The notes below the pieces were generated by a model. It made no database searches, was not told the origin of the DNA, and worked only from the letters and a program-made list of their open reading frames with translations. From contig RQYR01000007.1 of NCBI GenBank assembly GCA_003859965.1, positions 55,086-119,085 of the forward strand: a stretch of DNA of 64,000 bases, given 5' to 3'. Below, piece after piece: positions 34,310-42,582 of the stretch; within the stretch, counting starts at the first letter, position 1, and each line of letters starts with the position of its first letter. Position numbers and translations under genes: made by a program. Source of the stretch: Comamonadaceae bacterium OH2545_COT-014. Its GTDB lineage: Bacteria; Pseudomonadota; Gammaproteobacteria; Burkholderiales; Burkholderiaceae_C.

Positions 34310-35083
34310 ATGCCTGTTGCCCTTGCCGCCAAGGCGCCTGCCAGCTTCGAAATCAAGAGCGCCAATCTCCCGCTGGTGGCCCTGCTTGTGAAGTCGGCCG
34401 CCATGGACACACTGGCTGCCGAGATGGCCGAGCGCTATGGCGACATTCCCGATTTTTTCGACAACGATCCGCTGCTGATCGACCTGGCGCCGCTGGCGGC
34501 CGCCGATCCACAGGCGGAGCTGGACTTTGCCGCGCTGCTGGCGCTGCTGCGCCGCCACCGGCTGGCGCCCTTGGCGGTGCGTGGCGGCAGCGCGGCGCAA
34601 ATGCAGGCCGCCCAGGCGGCGGGCCTGGCCCCGGCGCCTGATGCGCGTGTGGCCGCCCCGGTCGCCCCGGCCGCTGAACCACAGCCGGCGGCCGCGCCTT
34701 TGCCGGCGGAGGCCGAGGCGCCGCCGCTGCCGCCCAGCAGCGCCCTGGTGATCGACCGGCCGCTGCGCTCTGGCCAGCAGGTGTACGCGCGCGGGCGCGA
34801 TGCGGTGGTGCTGGCCATGGTCAACCCCGGTGCGGAGCTGATCGCCGATGGTCACATCCATGTGTACGCGCCGCTGCGCGGGCGCGTGATTGCGGGCGCG
34901 CGCGGCGACACGTCGGCGCGCATCTTCGCGCTGGACATGCGGCCCGAGCTGATTTCCATTGCGGGCGTGTATCGCACCACCGAGACGCCGCTGGCGCCCG
35001 AAGTGTGGGGCCGGGCCGCGCAGATTCACCTGGCCAGCGGCGAGGCGGGCGACAAGCTCATCGTGACGCCCCTCGCCAGCTAA
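34310..35083 (+). CDS. minC: Septum site-determining protein MinC
   Basis: 257 residues. Inhibits FtsZ polymerisation near the poles with MinD. N-terminal domain FEIKSANLPLVALLVKSAAMDTLAAEMAERYGD; central Ala/Pro-rich linker of about 50 residues (VAAPVAPAAEPQPAAAPL...); C-terminal beta-helix with RSGQQVYARGRDAVVLAMVNPGAELIADGHIHVYAPLRGRVIAGARGD, which binds MinD. The ATG at 34310 (MPVALAAKAP) is chosen since the frame upstream lacks likeness. First gene of minCDE. Confidence 0.93.
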   Translation: MPVALAAKAPASFEIKSANLPLVALLVKSAAMDTLAAEMAERYGDIPDFFDNDPLLIDLAPLAAADPQAELDFAALLALLRRHRLAPLAVRGGSAAQMQAAQAAGLAPAPDARVAAPVAPAAEPQPAAAPLPAEAEAPPLPPSSALVIDRPLRSGQQVYARGRDAVVLAMVNPGAELIADGHIHVYAPLRGRVIAGARGDTSARIFALDMRPELISIAGVYRTTETPLAPEVWGRAAQIHLASGEAGDKLIVTPLAS

Positions 35084-35148
35084 GCCCCGGGCAGTGCGGG
35101 CCGGCCGGCAGATTTTTCAAGCAAAAGACCCAGGAAAGACTTTTCAAG

Positions 35149-35964
35149 ATGACCAAGATCGTTGTGGTGACATCCGGCAAGGGCGGCGTGGGCAAGACCA
35201 CGACCAGCGCCGCGTTCGCGTCCGGCCTGGCGCTGCGCGGCCACAAGACGGCCGTGATCGACTTTGACGTGGGCCTGCGCAACCTCGACCTCATCATGGG
35301 CTGCGAGCGCCGTGTGGTGTATGACTTCATCAACGTCATCCACGGCGAGGCCAATCTGAACCAGGCGCTCATCAAGGACAAGCAGTGCGACAACCTGTAC
35401 GTGCTGGCCGCCAGCCAGACGCGCGACAAGGACGCGCTGACGCAGGAGGGCGTGGGCAAGGTGCTGGACGACCTCAAGGGCATGGGTTTCGACTACATCG
35501 TTTGCGACTCGCCGGCCGGCATCGAGACCGGCGCGCTCATGGCCATGCATTACGCCGACGAGGCGCTGATCGTCACCAACCCCGAAGTCTCCAGCGTGCG
35601 CGACTCCGACCGCATCCTGGGCATGCTCAGCAGCAAGACCCGGCGTGCGCTGGAAGGCGCCGAGCCGATCAAGGAGCACCTGCTCATCACCCGCTACAAC
35701 CCGCACCGCGTGGCCGACGGGCAGATGCTCAGCCTGGAGGACATTCAGGACATCCTGCGCATCAAGCTGATCGGCGTGATCCCCGAGAGCGAGGCCGTGC
35801 TGCAAGCGTCCAACCAGGGCCTGCCCGCCGTGCACCTGAAGGGCACCGACGTGGCCGAGGCCTACGAGGACGTGGTGGCGCGCTTTCTGGGCGAGGAGCG
35901 CCCGCTGCGCTTCATCGAGGCCGAAAAGCCCGGCTTTTTCAAGCGCCTGTTCGGAGGCAAGTAA
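35149..35964 (+). CDS. minD: Septum site-determining ATPase MinD
   Basis: 271 residues. Membrane-bound ATPase that recruits MinC and is released by MinE. Deviant Walker A SGKGGVGKTTTSAAF (about 8-22), switch DFDVGLRNLDLIMGCERRVVYDF, YIVCDSPAGIETGALMAM as Walker B, and the C-terminal amphipathic membrane helix EKPGFFKRLFGGK. AGGAAAGAC precedes the ATG at 35149. 65 bases separate it from minC. Confidence 0.96.
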   Translation: MTKIVVVTSGKGGVGKTTTSAAFASGLALRGHKTAVIDFDVGLRNLDLIMGCERRVVYDFINVIHGEANLNQALIKDKQCDNLYVLAASQTRDKDALTQEGVGKVLDDLKGMGFDYIVCDSPAGIETGALMAMHYADEALIVTNPEVSSVRDSDRILGMLSSKTRRALEGAEPIKEHLLITRYNPHRVADGQMLSLEDIQDILRIKLIGVIPESEAVLQASNQGLPAVHLKGTDVAEAYEDVVARFLGEERPLRFIEAEKPGFFKRLFGGK

Positions 35965-35967
35965 GCC

Positions 35968-36252
35968 ATGTCCTTCCTCTCATTCTTTCTGGGCGAGAAG
36001 AAGAAAACCGCCAGCGTGGCCAAGGAGCGCCTGCAAATCATCCTGGCGCACGAACGCGCCGGGCGCGGCGATGCCGGCGCGCCGGATTACCTGCCCGACC
36101 TGCAGCGCGACCTGATCGCCGTCATCAGCAAGTACGTCAAGATCGATCCGCGCGACATCAAGGTTCAGCTTGAGCGCCAGGACGATCTGGAAGTGCTGGA
36201 AGTCAAGATCGAGCTGCCGGAAAAAACCCCGCCCGCCGCCACGGGCGGCTGA
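35968..36252 (+). CDS. minE: Cell division topological specificity factor MinE
   Basis: 94 residues. Membrane-binding start [32 protein letters not shown], the contact helix that displaces MinC from MinD, followed by the dimer domain [44 protein letters not shown]. Length and order are standard. Starts three bases after the minD stop with GGAGGC as ribosome site. Confidence 0.96.
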   Translation: MSFLSFFLGEKKKTASVAKERLQIILAHERAGRGDAGAPDYLPDLQRDLIAVISKYVKIDPRDIKVQLERQDDLEVLEVKIELPEKTPPAATGG

Positions 36253-36340
36253 CGGCGCGCCGCTGGCCCTTGCGCGCACGGCCCACCTTTGCCCGCCACG
36301 CCTGCGCCGCCCTCCGCTTTCTTGCCTGCCCCTGCATGCC

Positions 36341-37123
36341 ATGACCAAGCCCCTGATCCTGGTGGTGGAAGACGAGCCGGGCATTGCCGACACCATTGCC
36401 TACGCCCTGGGCAGTGACGGCTTTACCCCCGAGGTGTGTGCCAGCGGCGCCGAGGCCGTGGCCCGCTTTGCCGCCCGGCCGCCGCAACTGGCAATTTTGG
36501 ACATCGGCCTGCCGGACATGAACGGCTTTGAGCTGTTTCGCCAGCTCCAGTCACTGCCGGGGGGCAAAGATGTGCCGCTGGTCTTTCTGACCGCGCGCTC
36601 CGGCGAAATCGACCGCGTGGTGGGCCTGGAGCTGGGCGCTGACGACTACATTGCCAAACCCTTTTCCCCGCGCGAGCTGGTGGCGCGCGTGCGCACCATC
36701 TTGCGCCGCAGCCAGCGCGCCGCCGCCGCGCGGCCCGCAGCAGGTCAGCAAGATCAAGAGAAAAAAATGCCTTCAGGGCACGACGGTATTGCCCGAGGCG
36801 CTATCAAAAATGAAGTTTCCGTTGAAGCTGGCCCCTTCCTGCACGACGCCGGGCGCCGCCTGATTCGCTACCACGGCCAGCCGCTCGAACTCTCGCGCTA
36901 CGAATACGGGCTGCTCGCCACCCTGATCCAGCGCCCCGGCCGCGTGTTCACGCGCGATGAACTGCTGCAACAGGTGTGGGACGACCCCGCCGCCAGCTTC
37001 GACCGCACGGTGGACGCCCATATCAAAACCCTGCGCGCCAAGCTGCGCGCCGTGCGCGACAGCGAAGACCCCATTCGCACCCTGCGCGGCGTGGGCTATG
37101 CGCTGCGCGAAGACTTGCCCTGA
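36341..37123 (+). CDS. creB: CreB-like OmpR-family response regulator with a repeat-derived linker
   Basis: 260 residues. Receiver domain: VVEDE acid pocket (Asp11, Glu12), phosphoacceptor Asp54 (AILDIGLPDMNG), Thr84, Lys106 (DDYIAKPFSP). The winged-helix DNA-binding domain is about 170-258 (LELSRYEYGLLATLIQRPGRVFTRDELLQQVWD, TVDAHIKTLRAKL). The linker between them holds about 28 residues (133-160, QQDQEKKMPSGHDG and IARGAIKNEV), of which the core is a translated hairpin repeat. A downstream CreC-like kinase supports the CreB assignment. The ATG at 36341 fits MTKPLILVVEDE; the upstream frame overlaps minE and is rejected. Confidence 0.88.
   Translation: MTKPLILVVEDEPGIADTIAYALGSDGFTPEVCASGAEAVARFAARPPQLAILDIGLPDMNGFELFRQLQSLPGGKDVPLVFLTARSGEIDRVVGLELGADDYIAKPFSPRELVARVRTILRRSQRAAAARPAAGQQDQEKKMPSGHDGIARGAIKNEVSVEAGPFLHDAGRRLIRYHGQPLELSRYEYGLLATLIQRPGRVFTRDELLQQVWDDPAASFDRTVDAHIKTLRAKLRAVRDSEDPIRTLRGVGYALREDLP
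36769..36815 (+). repeat. GCTAT hairpin repeat inside creB
   Basis: GCCTTCAGGGCA...TTGCCCGAGG, a hairpin with GGGCA/TGCCC stem, followed by CGCTATCAAAAATGAAG. This is one of the best-kept copies in the window. It lies in frame in the linker of the response regulator. Confidence 0.75.
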
Positions 37124-37190
37124 GCGCGGCCCGCTGGCTGCGCCGTAAACACCCCTGCGCAACCCTTGCAAAACCCTTGCGGATTGGCTG

Positions 37191-37502
37191 ATGGCTCTGG
37201 ACTTTCACCGCCTGGCCCACGATGCGCGCCTGCTCTCGCTGGGCGAGGCGCCATACCGCTGGCTGGCAGAAATTTTCGGGCGCTACCGGTGCCGCCCCGG
37301 CGTGGCCATTCACCCCTATGGCGATGGCGCACTGACTGTGGCCAGCCAGCGGACCCTGCTGTCGGTCATTGAAGCTTGGGCCGCCCGGGCCGCCTTGAAC
37401 TGCCACCGCGCGCAGACCTTGGCCGTGGCCATGCGGGGCTTTCGCGGCCTGCTGGCGCATGTGGGCGCCACGGCGGGCGATCTGCGCTGGCAGGGGGGCT
37501 GA
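37191..37502 (+). CDS. Small protein of unknown function between creB and creC
   Basis: 103 residues, MALDFHRLAHDARLLSLGEAPYRWLAEIFGRYRC and so on; one predicted helix-rich globular domain, two cysteines, no signal peptide or membrane helix. No family recognised. The ATG lies 67 bases after creB, and the stop is six bases before the GTG of the kinase, so it belongs to the same transcript. CreBC operons of enterobacteria have no gene in this place. Confidence 0.65.
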   Translation: MALDFHRLAHDARLLSLGEAPYRWLAEIFGRYRCRPGVAIHPYGDGALTVASQRTLLSVIEAWAARAALNCHRAQTLAVAMRGFRGLLAHVGATAGDLRWQGG

Positions 37503-37508
37503 AGGCGC

Positions 37509-39008
37509 GTGTCCCGCCGCACCCGCATCTTTCTGGCGCTGATCGCCGTCTACGTGCTCGGCACCGGCTGGCTGCTCTACAGCCTGGCAGCCGGGCTGGA
37601 CCCGCGCTACCGCGAATCGGCCGAGGAATCGCTGGTGGAAACCGCGCAACTGCTGGCTACCGTGATCGAGCAGGAGGTCGATCACGGCGCGCTGCCCGCC
37701 GACCGCGTGGCCGCCATCTTCCGCGACCTCTACCGCCGCCCCTTTTCCGCGCAAGTGTTCGGCCTGCACAAAACCCGGGTGGAGCTGCGCGCCTACGTCA
37801 CCAACCGGCACGGCGTGGTGGTGTTCGACAGCCTGGGCCGCGCGCTCGGGCAAGACTATTCGTCCTGGCGCGACGTGCACCGCACCCTGGCCGGCCAGTA
37901 CGGCGCGCGCACCACGCGCGACGTGCCGGACAACCCCCGCTCATCCGTCATGTACGTGGGCGCGCCCATCCGCTGGCAGGGCGACATCGTGGGCGTGGTC
38001 ACGCTGGGCAAGCCGGTGCAGAGCTTTGGGCAATTTGTCGCGGCGGCCAGGCAGAACATGCTGTACGCGGGCCTGACCGGCGCGCTGGCCGTGCTGGGCG
38101 CAGGGCTGGCGCTGGCGTTCTGGCTGATTCGCCCGCTGGGCCTCACCCGTGATGTGTGGGCCGCGCTGCGCGCCGGGGTGTGGCGCCGTGAGGACGGCGC
38201 GCGCCGCTACAGCCCGCGCCGCGCCTGGCGGGCCTTGCGTGCACAAGGCCGCAGCACGGCCCATGAGTTGCGCGAGGCGATGGCCGGACGCAACTACGTG
38301 GCCGGCTACGTGGCCCAGCTCACGCACGAAATCAAAAGCCCGCTGTCGGCCATCCGCGGCGCGGCCGAGCTGCTGCAAGAAGAAGACCTGCCACCCGCCG
38401 CGCGCCAGCAGTTCGCCGCCAACATCACGCGCGAGACGCGCCGCATGCAGGAAGTGATTGACCGCATGACAGAACTCAGCGCGCTGGAAAGCCGCCGCCT
38501 GCTGCAAGACCAGCAGCGCGTGCCGCTGGCGCCCCTGCTGCACGAGCTGGCCGCCAGCGCGCGCGCCCGCGCACCGGGCCTGCGCATTGACGTGCACGTG
38601 CAAGATGACGTGGCGGTGGAGGGCGACGCCTTTCTGCTGCGCCGCGCCATCGGCAACTTGCTGGACAACGCGGTGGAATTCTCCTTGCCCGCCATGCCGG
38701 CAGATGCCGCGCCCGGCATTGAACTGGGCCTGTCGCGCGAAGGCCGCATGGCCGTGGTGCGCGTGCGCGACCATGGCCCGGGCCTGCCCGCCTATGCACA
38801 GGCCCGGGTGTTCGACAAATTCTTTTCCCTGGCCCGGCCCGGCACGCAGAAGAAAAGCACGGGCCTGGGCCTGTCTTTCGTGCGGGAAATCGCCGCCTTG
38901 CACCAGGGCAGCGTGACACTGGCCAATGCCCCGGCGGCGGGCGGAGGCACGGCAGATGCAGCGGGTGGCGCGCTGGCCGTGTTCAAGGTGCCGGCGCTGC
39001 GCGCCTGA
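37509..39008 (+). CDS. creC: CreC-like sensor histidine kinase
   Basis: 499 residues from a GTG (MSRRTRIFLALIAVYVLGTGWLLYSLAAGLDPRYRESAEESLVE). Membrane helix 1 about 6-26, a periplasmic sensor of about 150 residues (containing VTNRHGVVVFDSLG and GAPIRWQGDIVGVVTLGKPV), helix 2 about 183-204, HAMP-like region, HisKA box LTHEIKSPLSAIRGAAELL with His273, N-box IGNLLDNAVEFS, G boxes RDHGPGLP and KKSTGLGLSFVREI. The CreC-type periplasmic sequence fits the adjacent CreB. The signal sensed is unknown here. creD is not found downstream. Confidence 0.9.
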   Translation: MSRRTRIFLALIAVYVLGTGWLLYSLAAGLDPRYRESAEESLVETAQLLATVIEQEVDHGALPADRVAAIFRDLYRRPFSAQVFGLHKTRVELRAYVTNRHGVVVFDSLGRALGQDYSSWRDVHRTLAGQYGARTTRDVPDNPRSSVMYVGAPIRWQGDIVGVVTLGKPVQSFGQFVAAARQNMLYAGLTGALAVLGAGLALAFWLIRPLGLTRDVWAALRAGVWRREDGARRYSPRRAWRALRAQGRSTAHELREAMAGRNYVAGYVAQLTHEIKSPLSAIRGAAELLQEEDLPPAARQQFAANITRETRRMQEVIDRMTELSALESRRLLQDQQRVPLAPLLHELAASARARAPGLRIDVHVQDDVAVEGDAFLLRRAIGNLLDNAVEFSLPAMPADAAPGIELGLSREGRMAVVRVRDHGPGLPAYAQARVFDKFFSLARPGTQKKSTGLGLSFVREIAALHQGSVTLANAPAAGGGTADAAGGALAVFKVPALRA

Positions 39009-39204
39009 AACCGGCGGGCGGGTTTTGACCCGTCTGGGCGCGACGGGTAAAGGATGCGCTCGCGTCGGGCCAGTCGCGGCTGGCTGCGTGGCGAGCTTGG
39101 CGCAACTGGAGGCGGTGCCATGACCACACCGCATGAGCCACCGGCCTTGCAAGACGCCTAGCCGGGTAGGCCGCCGGCGTGATGCCGCCTTGGAAGTGTG
39201 CGTT

Positions 39205-39450
39205 TTAGGCGGCTTGCCAGCCGCTGCCGTCTTGCTTGAAAACCAGCTTTTCAGGCGCGCTGGTCAGCGCCCCGCGCCAGACCTCGGCGCCGTTGGCCGA
39301 GATGGCGAATTCAGCATCTTCCACCAGGAAGAAAGCCTGGCCGGCCGCGCCGGTTTCCAACTCGGAGCAGCCACTGGCCTTGACGCTGACACCGGCCACG
39401 CCCTGGCCTTGGGCATCCACAAACTCGACGCGAACTTTCCTGGCGCTCAT
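39205..39450 (-). CDS. Small beta-rich protein of unknown function
   Basis: 81 residues. The ATG at 39450 has GAGGAG seven bases upstream, so it is preferred over an ATG at 39480. MSARKVRVEFVDAQGQGVAGVSVKASGC has the 'V-D-x-x-G-x-G-V-A-G-V-x-V' shape of small Ig-like or carboxypeptidase-regulatory-like beta-sandwich units, and the rest alternates in strands (GQAFFLVEDAEFAISANG). No signal peptide, so probably cytoplasmic. It stands alone between convergent creC and the divergent CsgG-like gene. Confidence 0.6.
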   Translation of the reverse strand: MSARKVRVEFVDAQGQGVAGVSVKASGCSELETGAAGQAFFLVEDAEFAISANGAEVWRGALTSAPEKLVFKQDGSGWQAA

Positions 39451-39860
39451 ACACAGCTCCTCAGGGGAAAAATGGATCAAAAAGTAATAGAGAGAAACGG
39501 TGCGCTAATGTGCCATTGCCGCCCAAATGCCGCATCAGCCCAGGCTTTGCATGCCGGTCACTTGCGCGACAAATTCCACTGTTTGCCGGTAAACCGCGCG
39601 CGTCGCGTGGCAGGACACGCACACTGGCATTGGGAAAAGCCCGTACCGACGGGTCTGGTGTGAAAGAGGCTGGGGGGCGCAGGGGTATCATTGCGGCCGT
39701 TTGCACGCAAACATCGTGAGAGGGGGGCGCGGGCGCGGCGAACCAGAGGCCGGGCTGCCGGGGCGCTTTTCTTCCATCTTTTCTTGCAACACTTTCATCA
39801 CTGCAACCATCCGGCTGGCGGATGCGGGCAGCGGTGCTTTTTTCCATGGAGTTCATTCCA
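39451..39860. other. Non-coding gap before the CsgG-like lipoprotein gene
   Basis: 410 bases, non-coding by my reading. It holds a 14-base palindrome GTTTGCACGCAAAC at 39699-39712, which could be a regulator site for the lipoprotein gene. No clear sigma-70 boxes. Confidence 0.45.
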
Positions 39861-40760
39861 ATGACCAAGCGAACACTGGCCCTGGTTGCGGCCGCAGGGA
39901 TGGCCATGCTGCTGGCTGGCTGTGAAACCACCAAGATGAAGATGGGCAGCGCCAGCGGCGCGGACACCGTGGCCACGGGCGGCGCGGCGGGCGGCACGGC
40001 AGCGGGCGAAAGCGGTGATCTCGAAAAGTGCGCATCGCCGCTGGGCACGGTGTCGCTGGTGGAAAACCAGGACGCTGGCTGGTACACCATCTTGCGCAAT
40101 GAATACCGTCTGCCGCCCACGTCCAACTTGCTGCGCCTGCTGATCCAGCAGTCCAACTGCTTCGTGGTGGTGGAGCGCGGCGCGGCCGGCATGCGCGCCA
40201 TGAGCCGCGAGCGCGAGCTGATGCAGTCGGGCGAAATGCGCCGCGGCAGCAACTTTGGCCGCGGGCAACTGGTGGCCTCCGACTACGGCCTGTCGCCCGA
40301 GATCATTTTCAGCGAGAACAACACGGGTGGCGTGGCCGCCAGCCTGGGCGGCCTGTTTGGCGGCATTGGCAGCGTGGTGGGCGCCGTGGCCGCTGGCACC
40401 AAGACGCGCGAGGCGGCCGCCATGCTGACGCTGGTGGACAACCGTTCGGGCGTGCAGGTGGCGGCATCGCAAGGCAGCGCTTCCAAGACCGACTTTGGCG
40501 GCTTCGGCAGCCTGTTTGGCGGCAGCGCAGGCGGTGGCCTGGGCGGCTACCAGAACACGCCGCAGGGCAAGGTGCTCACGGCCGCGTTCATGGATTCGTA
40601 CAACCAGATGGTGCGTGCGCTGCGCAACTACAAGTCGCAAAGCGTGCAGGGCCAGGGCTTGGGCGGCGGCGGCCGTCTGGGCGTGGACGGCGCCGCGCCG
40701 CCCTCGCAGACCTATACGCCCCAAACGGCGCCCAAGCGCCGCAGCAACAAGCGCCGCTGA
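39861..40760 (+). CDS. CsgG/HfaB-like outer-membrane lipoprotein
   Basis: 299 residues from the ATG at 39861 (GGAG nine bases before; ATG at 39846 is in frame). Lipoprotein signal MTKRTLALVAAAGMAMLLAGCETT with lipobox LAGC. The body resembles the CsgG curli-export family: LLRLLIQQSNCFVVVERG, ERELMQSGEMRRGSNFGRGQLVASDYGLSPEIIFSE, and VKxREAAA-type KTREAAAMLTLVDNRSG. It then has a glycine-rich end (GGFGSLFGGSAGGGLGGY) and a basic tail KRRSNKRR. No csgA/B/E/F homologue is next to it, so it may be a general lipoprotein with a CsgG fold rather than a curli pore. Confidence 0.8.
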   Translation: MTKRTLALVAAAGMAMLLAGCETTKMKMGSASGADTVATGGAAGGTAAGESGDLEKCASPLGTVSLVENQDAGWYTILRNEYRLPPTSNLLRLLIQQSNCFVVVERGAAGMRAMSRERELMQSGEMRRGSNFGRGQLVASDYGLSPEIIFSENNTGGVAASLGGLFGGIGSVVGAVAAGTKTREAAAMLTLVDNRSGVQVAASQGSASKTDFGGFGSLFGGSAGGGLGGYQNTPQGKVLTAAFMDSYNQMVRALRNYKSQSVQGQGLGGGGRLGVDGAAPPSQTYTPQTAPKRRSNKRR

Positions 40761-40856
40761 GGCGGTGCGCTTCACTTTCAAGGTGTTCGCGCGGGGGCTT
40801 TGAAAAGCCCTGCGTGCGCGCCTTGAGGGGCTTTGAAGGCGTTTGCCAGCTCCCGC

Positions 40857-40897
40857 GCGCCTGATGCCGTTTTGCGCCACGGCATCAGGCGCTTTTT
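40857..40897 (+). terminator. Strong rho-independent terminator
   Basis: Perfect 14-bp stem GCGCCTGATGCCGT / ACGGCATCAGGCGC with an 8-base loop and TTTTT, 97 bases after the CsgG-like gene. Confidence 0.9.
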
Positions 40898-41014
40898 CAT
40901 GGCAGGGGAGCAAACTTCGCCCGGCGCCTCTGGGCAAGGGTGGCGCGCTGCGGCAAGCCCGGCGCTGGCGCCGCTGCCGCAGCGGCGGCTATGGCGGAAC
41001 ACAGGCAGCAGGGC

Positions 41015-42442
41015 TTACCAGGCGAAGACCTTGCCGGGGTTCATGATGTTGTGCGGGTCCAGCGCGTGCTTGAGGGTGCGCATCATGGCCACCGCGCCTT
41101 CGCCCGCTTCCTGCACCAGAAAGTCCATCTTGTGCAGGCCCACGCCGTGTTCGCCGCTGCATGTGCCGCCCATGCCCAGCGCGCGCGCCACCAGCTGGCG
41201 GTTGAGCTGCTCGGCGCGGGCGCGCTCGTCGGCGCTGTCAGGGTCGATCAGGTAGCCGAAGTGGAAGTTGCCGTCGCCCACGTGGCCGACCAGGAAGTAG
41301 GGGATGCCGCTGGCGTCGGCCTCGGCCACCGAGTCCAGCAGGCAGTCGGCCAGGCGGCTGATGGGCACGCAGGTGTCGGTGCTGATGGCGCGGCAGCCGG
41401 GGCGGCTTTGCACGGCGGCGAAGTAGGCGTTGTGCCGCGCCGTCCATAGGCGGGTGCGCTCCTCGGGCGTGTCGGCCCATTCGAAGTCGGCGCCATGGTG
41501 TTCGCTGGCGATGTGCTGCACCATCTCGGCCTGCTCGCGCACGCCGGCGGGCGAGCCGTGAAATTCCATCAGCAGCATGTGCTGCTCGCGAAGCTGAAGC
41601 TTGGCGTATTTGTTGACGATGGCCACCGTGCCCGCGTCGATCAGTTCCACCCGCGCGATGGGCACGCCGAGCTGGATGGTCTGGATCACGGTGTTCACCG
41701 CGTCCGCAATGGTGGGGAAGGAGCAGATGGCCGCCGACACCGCCTCGGGCAGCGGGTACAGGCGCACGGTCACTTCGGTGATCACGCCCAGCGTGCCTTC
41801 GCTGCCCACGAACAGGCGCGTCAGGTCGTAGCCCGCGCTGCTTTTCTTGGCGCGCGTGCCGGTGCGGATGACCTCGCCCTGCGCCGTCACCACCTCCAGC
41901 GCCAGCACGTTCTCGCGCATGGTGCCGTAGCGCACGGCGTTGGTGCCGCTGGCGCGCGTAGCACTCATGCCGCCCAGAGTGGCGTCGGCGCCGGGGTCGA
42001 TGGGAAAGAACAGGCCGGTGCTCTTGATCTCGTCATTGAGCTGCTTTCGCGTTACGCCGGCCTGCACCGTCACCGTCAGGTCCTCGGCGTTCACGCTCAG
42101 CACCTTGTTCATGCGGCCCAGGTCGATGCTGACGCCGCCCTGCACGGCCAGCAGGTGCCCTTCCAGCGAGGAGCCCACGCCAAACGGGATCACCGGCACG
42201 CGGTGCTGCGCGCACAGCTTCACGGCGTCGGCCACGTCCTGCGTGCTTTCGGCAAACACCACGGCCGCCGGCGGCGGCACGTCGGTGAAGGCCGACTCGT
42301 CGCGCCCGTGCTGCTCGCGCACGGCCAGCGCGGTGGAACACTGCGCGCCAAAGCGCGCCTGCAGCGCCTCGATCAGCGCGGGCGGCACGGGGCGGGGCTG
42401 GACATGGGGCAGCACGTGGCTAGCCTGGGCGGGGGCGTTCAT
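41015..42442 (-). CDS. FAD-linked oxidase, D-lactate/glycolate dehydrogenase type
   Basis: 475 residues from the ATG at 42442 (AGGAAAA ribosome site). FAD-binding PCMH domain: VVFAESTQDVADAVKLCAQHRVPVIPFGVGSSLEGHLLA, LTVTVQAGVTRKQLN, TLGGMSATRASGTNAVRYGTMRENVLALEVVTAQG, LFVGSEGTLGVITE. The C-terminal FAD-oxidase domain has the metal/substrate site VGHVGDGNFHFGYLID and SGEHGVGLHKMDF. This layout matches D-lactate dehydrogenase (LDHD/Dld2-like) and glycolate oxidase GlcD. With no glcE/glcF neighbour, D-lactate dehydrogenase is the better guess. Confidence 0.88.
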   Translation of the reverse strand: MNAPAQASHVLPHVQPRPVPPALIEALQARFGAQCSTALAVREQHGRDESAFTDVPPPAAVVFAESTQDVADAVKLCAQHRVPVIPFGVGSSLEGHLLAVQGGVSIDLGRMNKVLSVNAEDLTVTVQAGVTRKQLNDEIKSTGLFFPIDPGADATLGGMSATRASGTNAVRYGTMRENVLALEVVTAQGEVIRTGTRAKKSSAGYDLTRLFVGSEGTLGVITEVTVRLYPLPEAVSAAICSFPTIADAVNTVIQTIQLGVPIARVELIDAGTVAIVNKYAKLQLREQHMLLMEFHGSPAGVREQAEMVQHIASEHHGADFEWADTPEERTRLWTARHNAYFAAVQSRPGCRAISTDTCVPISRLADCLLDSVAEADASGIPYFLVGHVGDGNFHFGYLIDPDSADERARAEQLNRQLVARALGMGGTCSGEHGVGLHKMDFLVQEAGEGAVAMMRTLKHALDPHNIMNPGKVFAW

Positions 42443-42532
42443 GGGTGTTTTCCTGTGGCGTTTTGCGAAAAAACGGGCAGTGTAGCCGTGCCCTGGCATC
42501 TCTTCGCGGGGGATTGCTATATTGCACGCGCC

Positions 42533-42565
42533 GCCTGCCGGCCCCGCTGCGTGGGGCCGGCAGGC
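42533..42565. repeat. GC-rich perfect hairpin
   Basis: 13-bp arms GCCTGCCGGCCCC and GGGGCCGGCAGGC around a 7-base loop, ending four bases before the AGGAG ribosome site of the TTG-initiated membrane protein gene. No T run follows, so it is not a typical terminator; it may shape the leader. Confidence 0.75.
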
Positions 42566-42582
42566 GCCAGGAGATCCGCGCA

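Noticed and set aside
39028..39049. ACCCGTC/GACGGGT hairpin after creC as terminator
   Set aside because: No T run follows in either direction and the stem is short.
42445..42582. ATG-initiated extension of the membrane protein at 42583
   Set aside because: It would start at the divergent oxidase gene and pass through a strong hairpin; the TTG with AGGAG is better placed.
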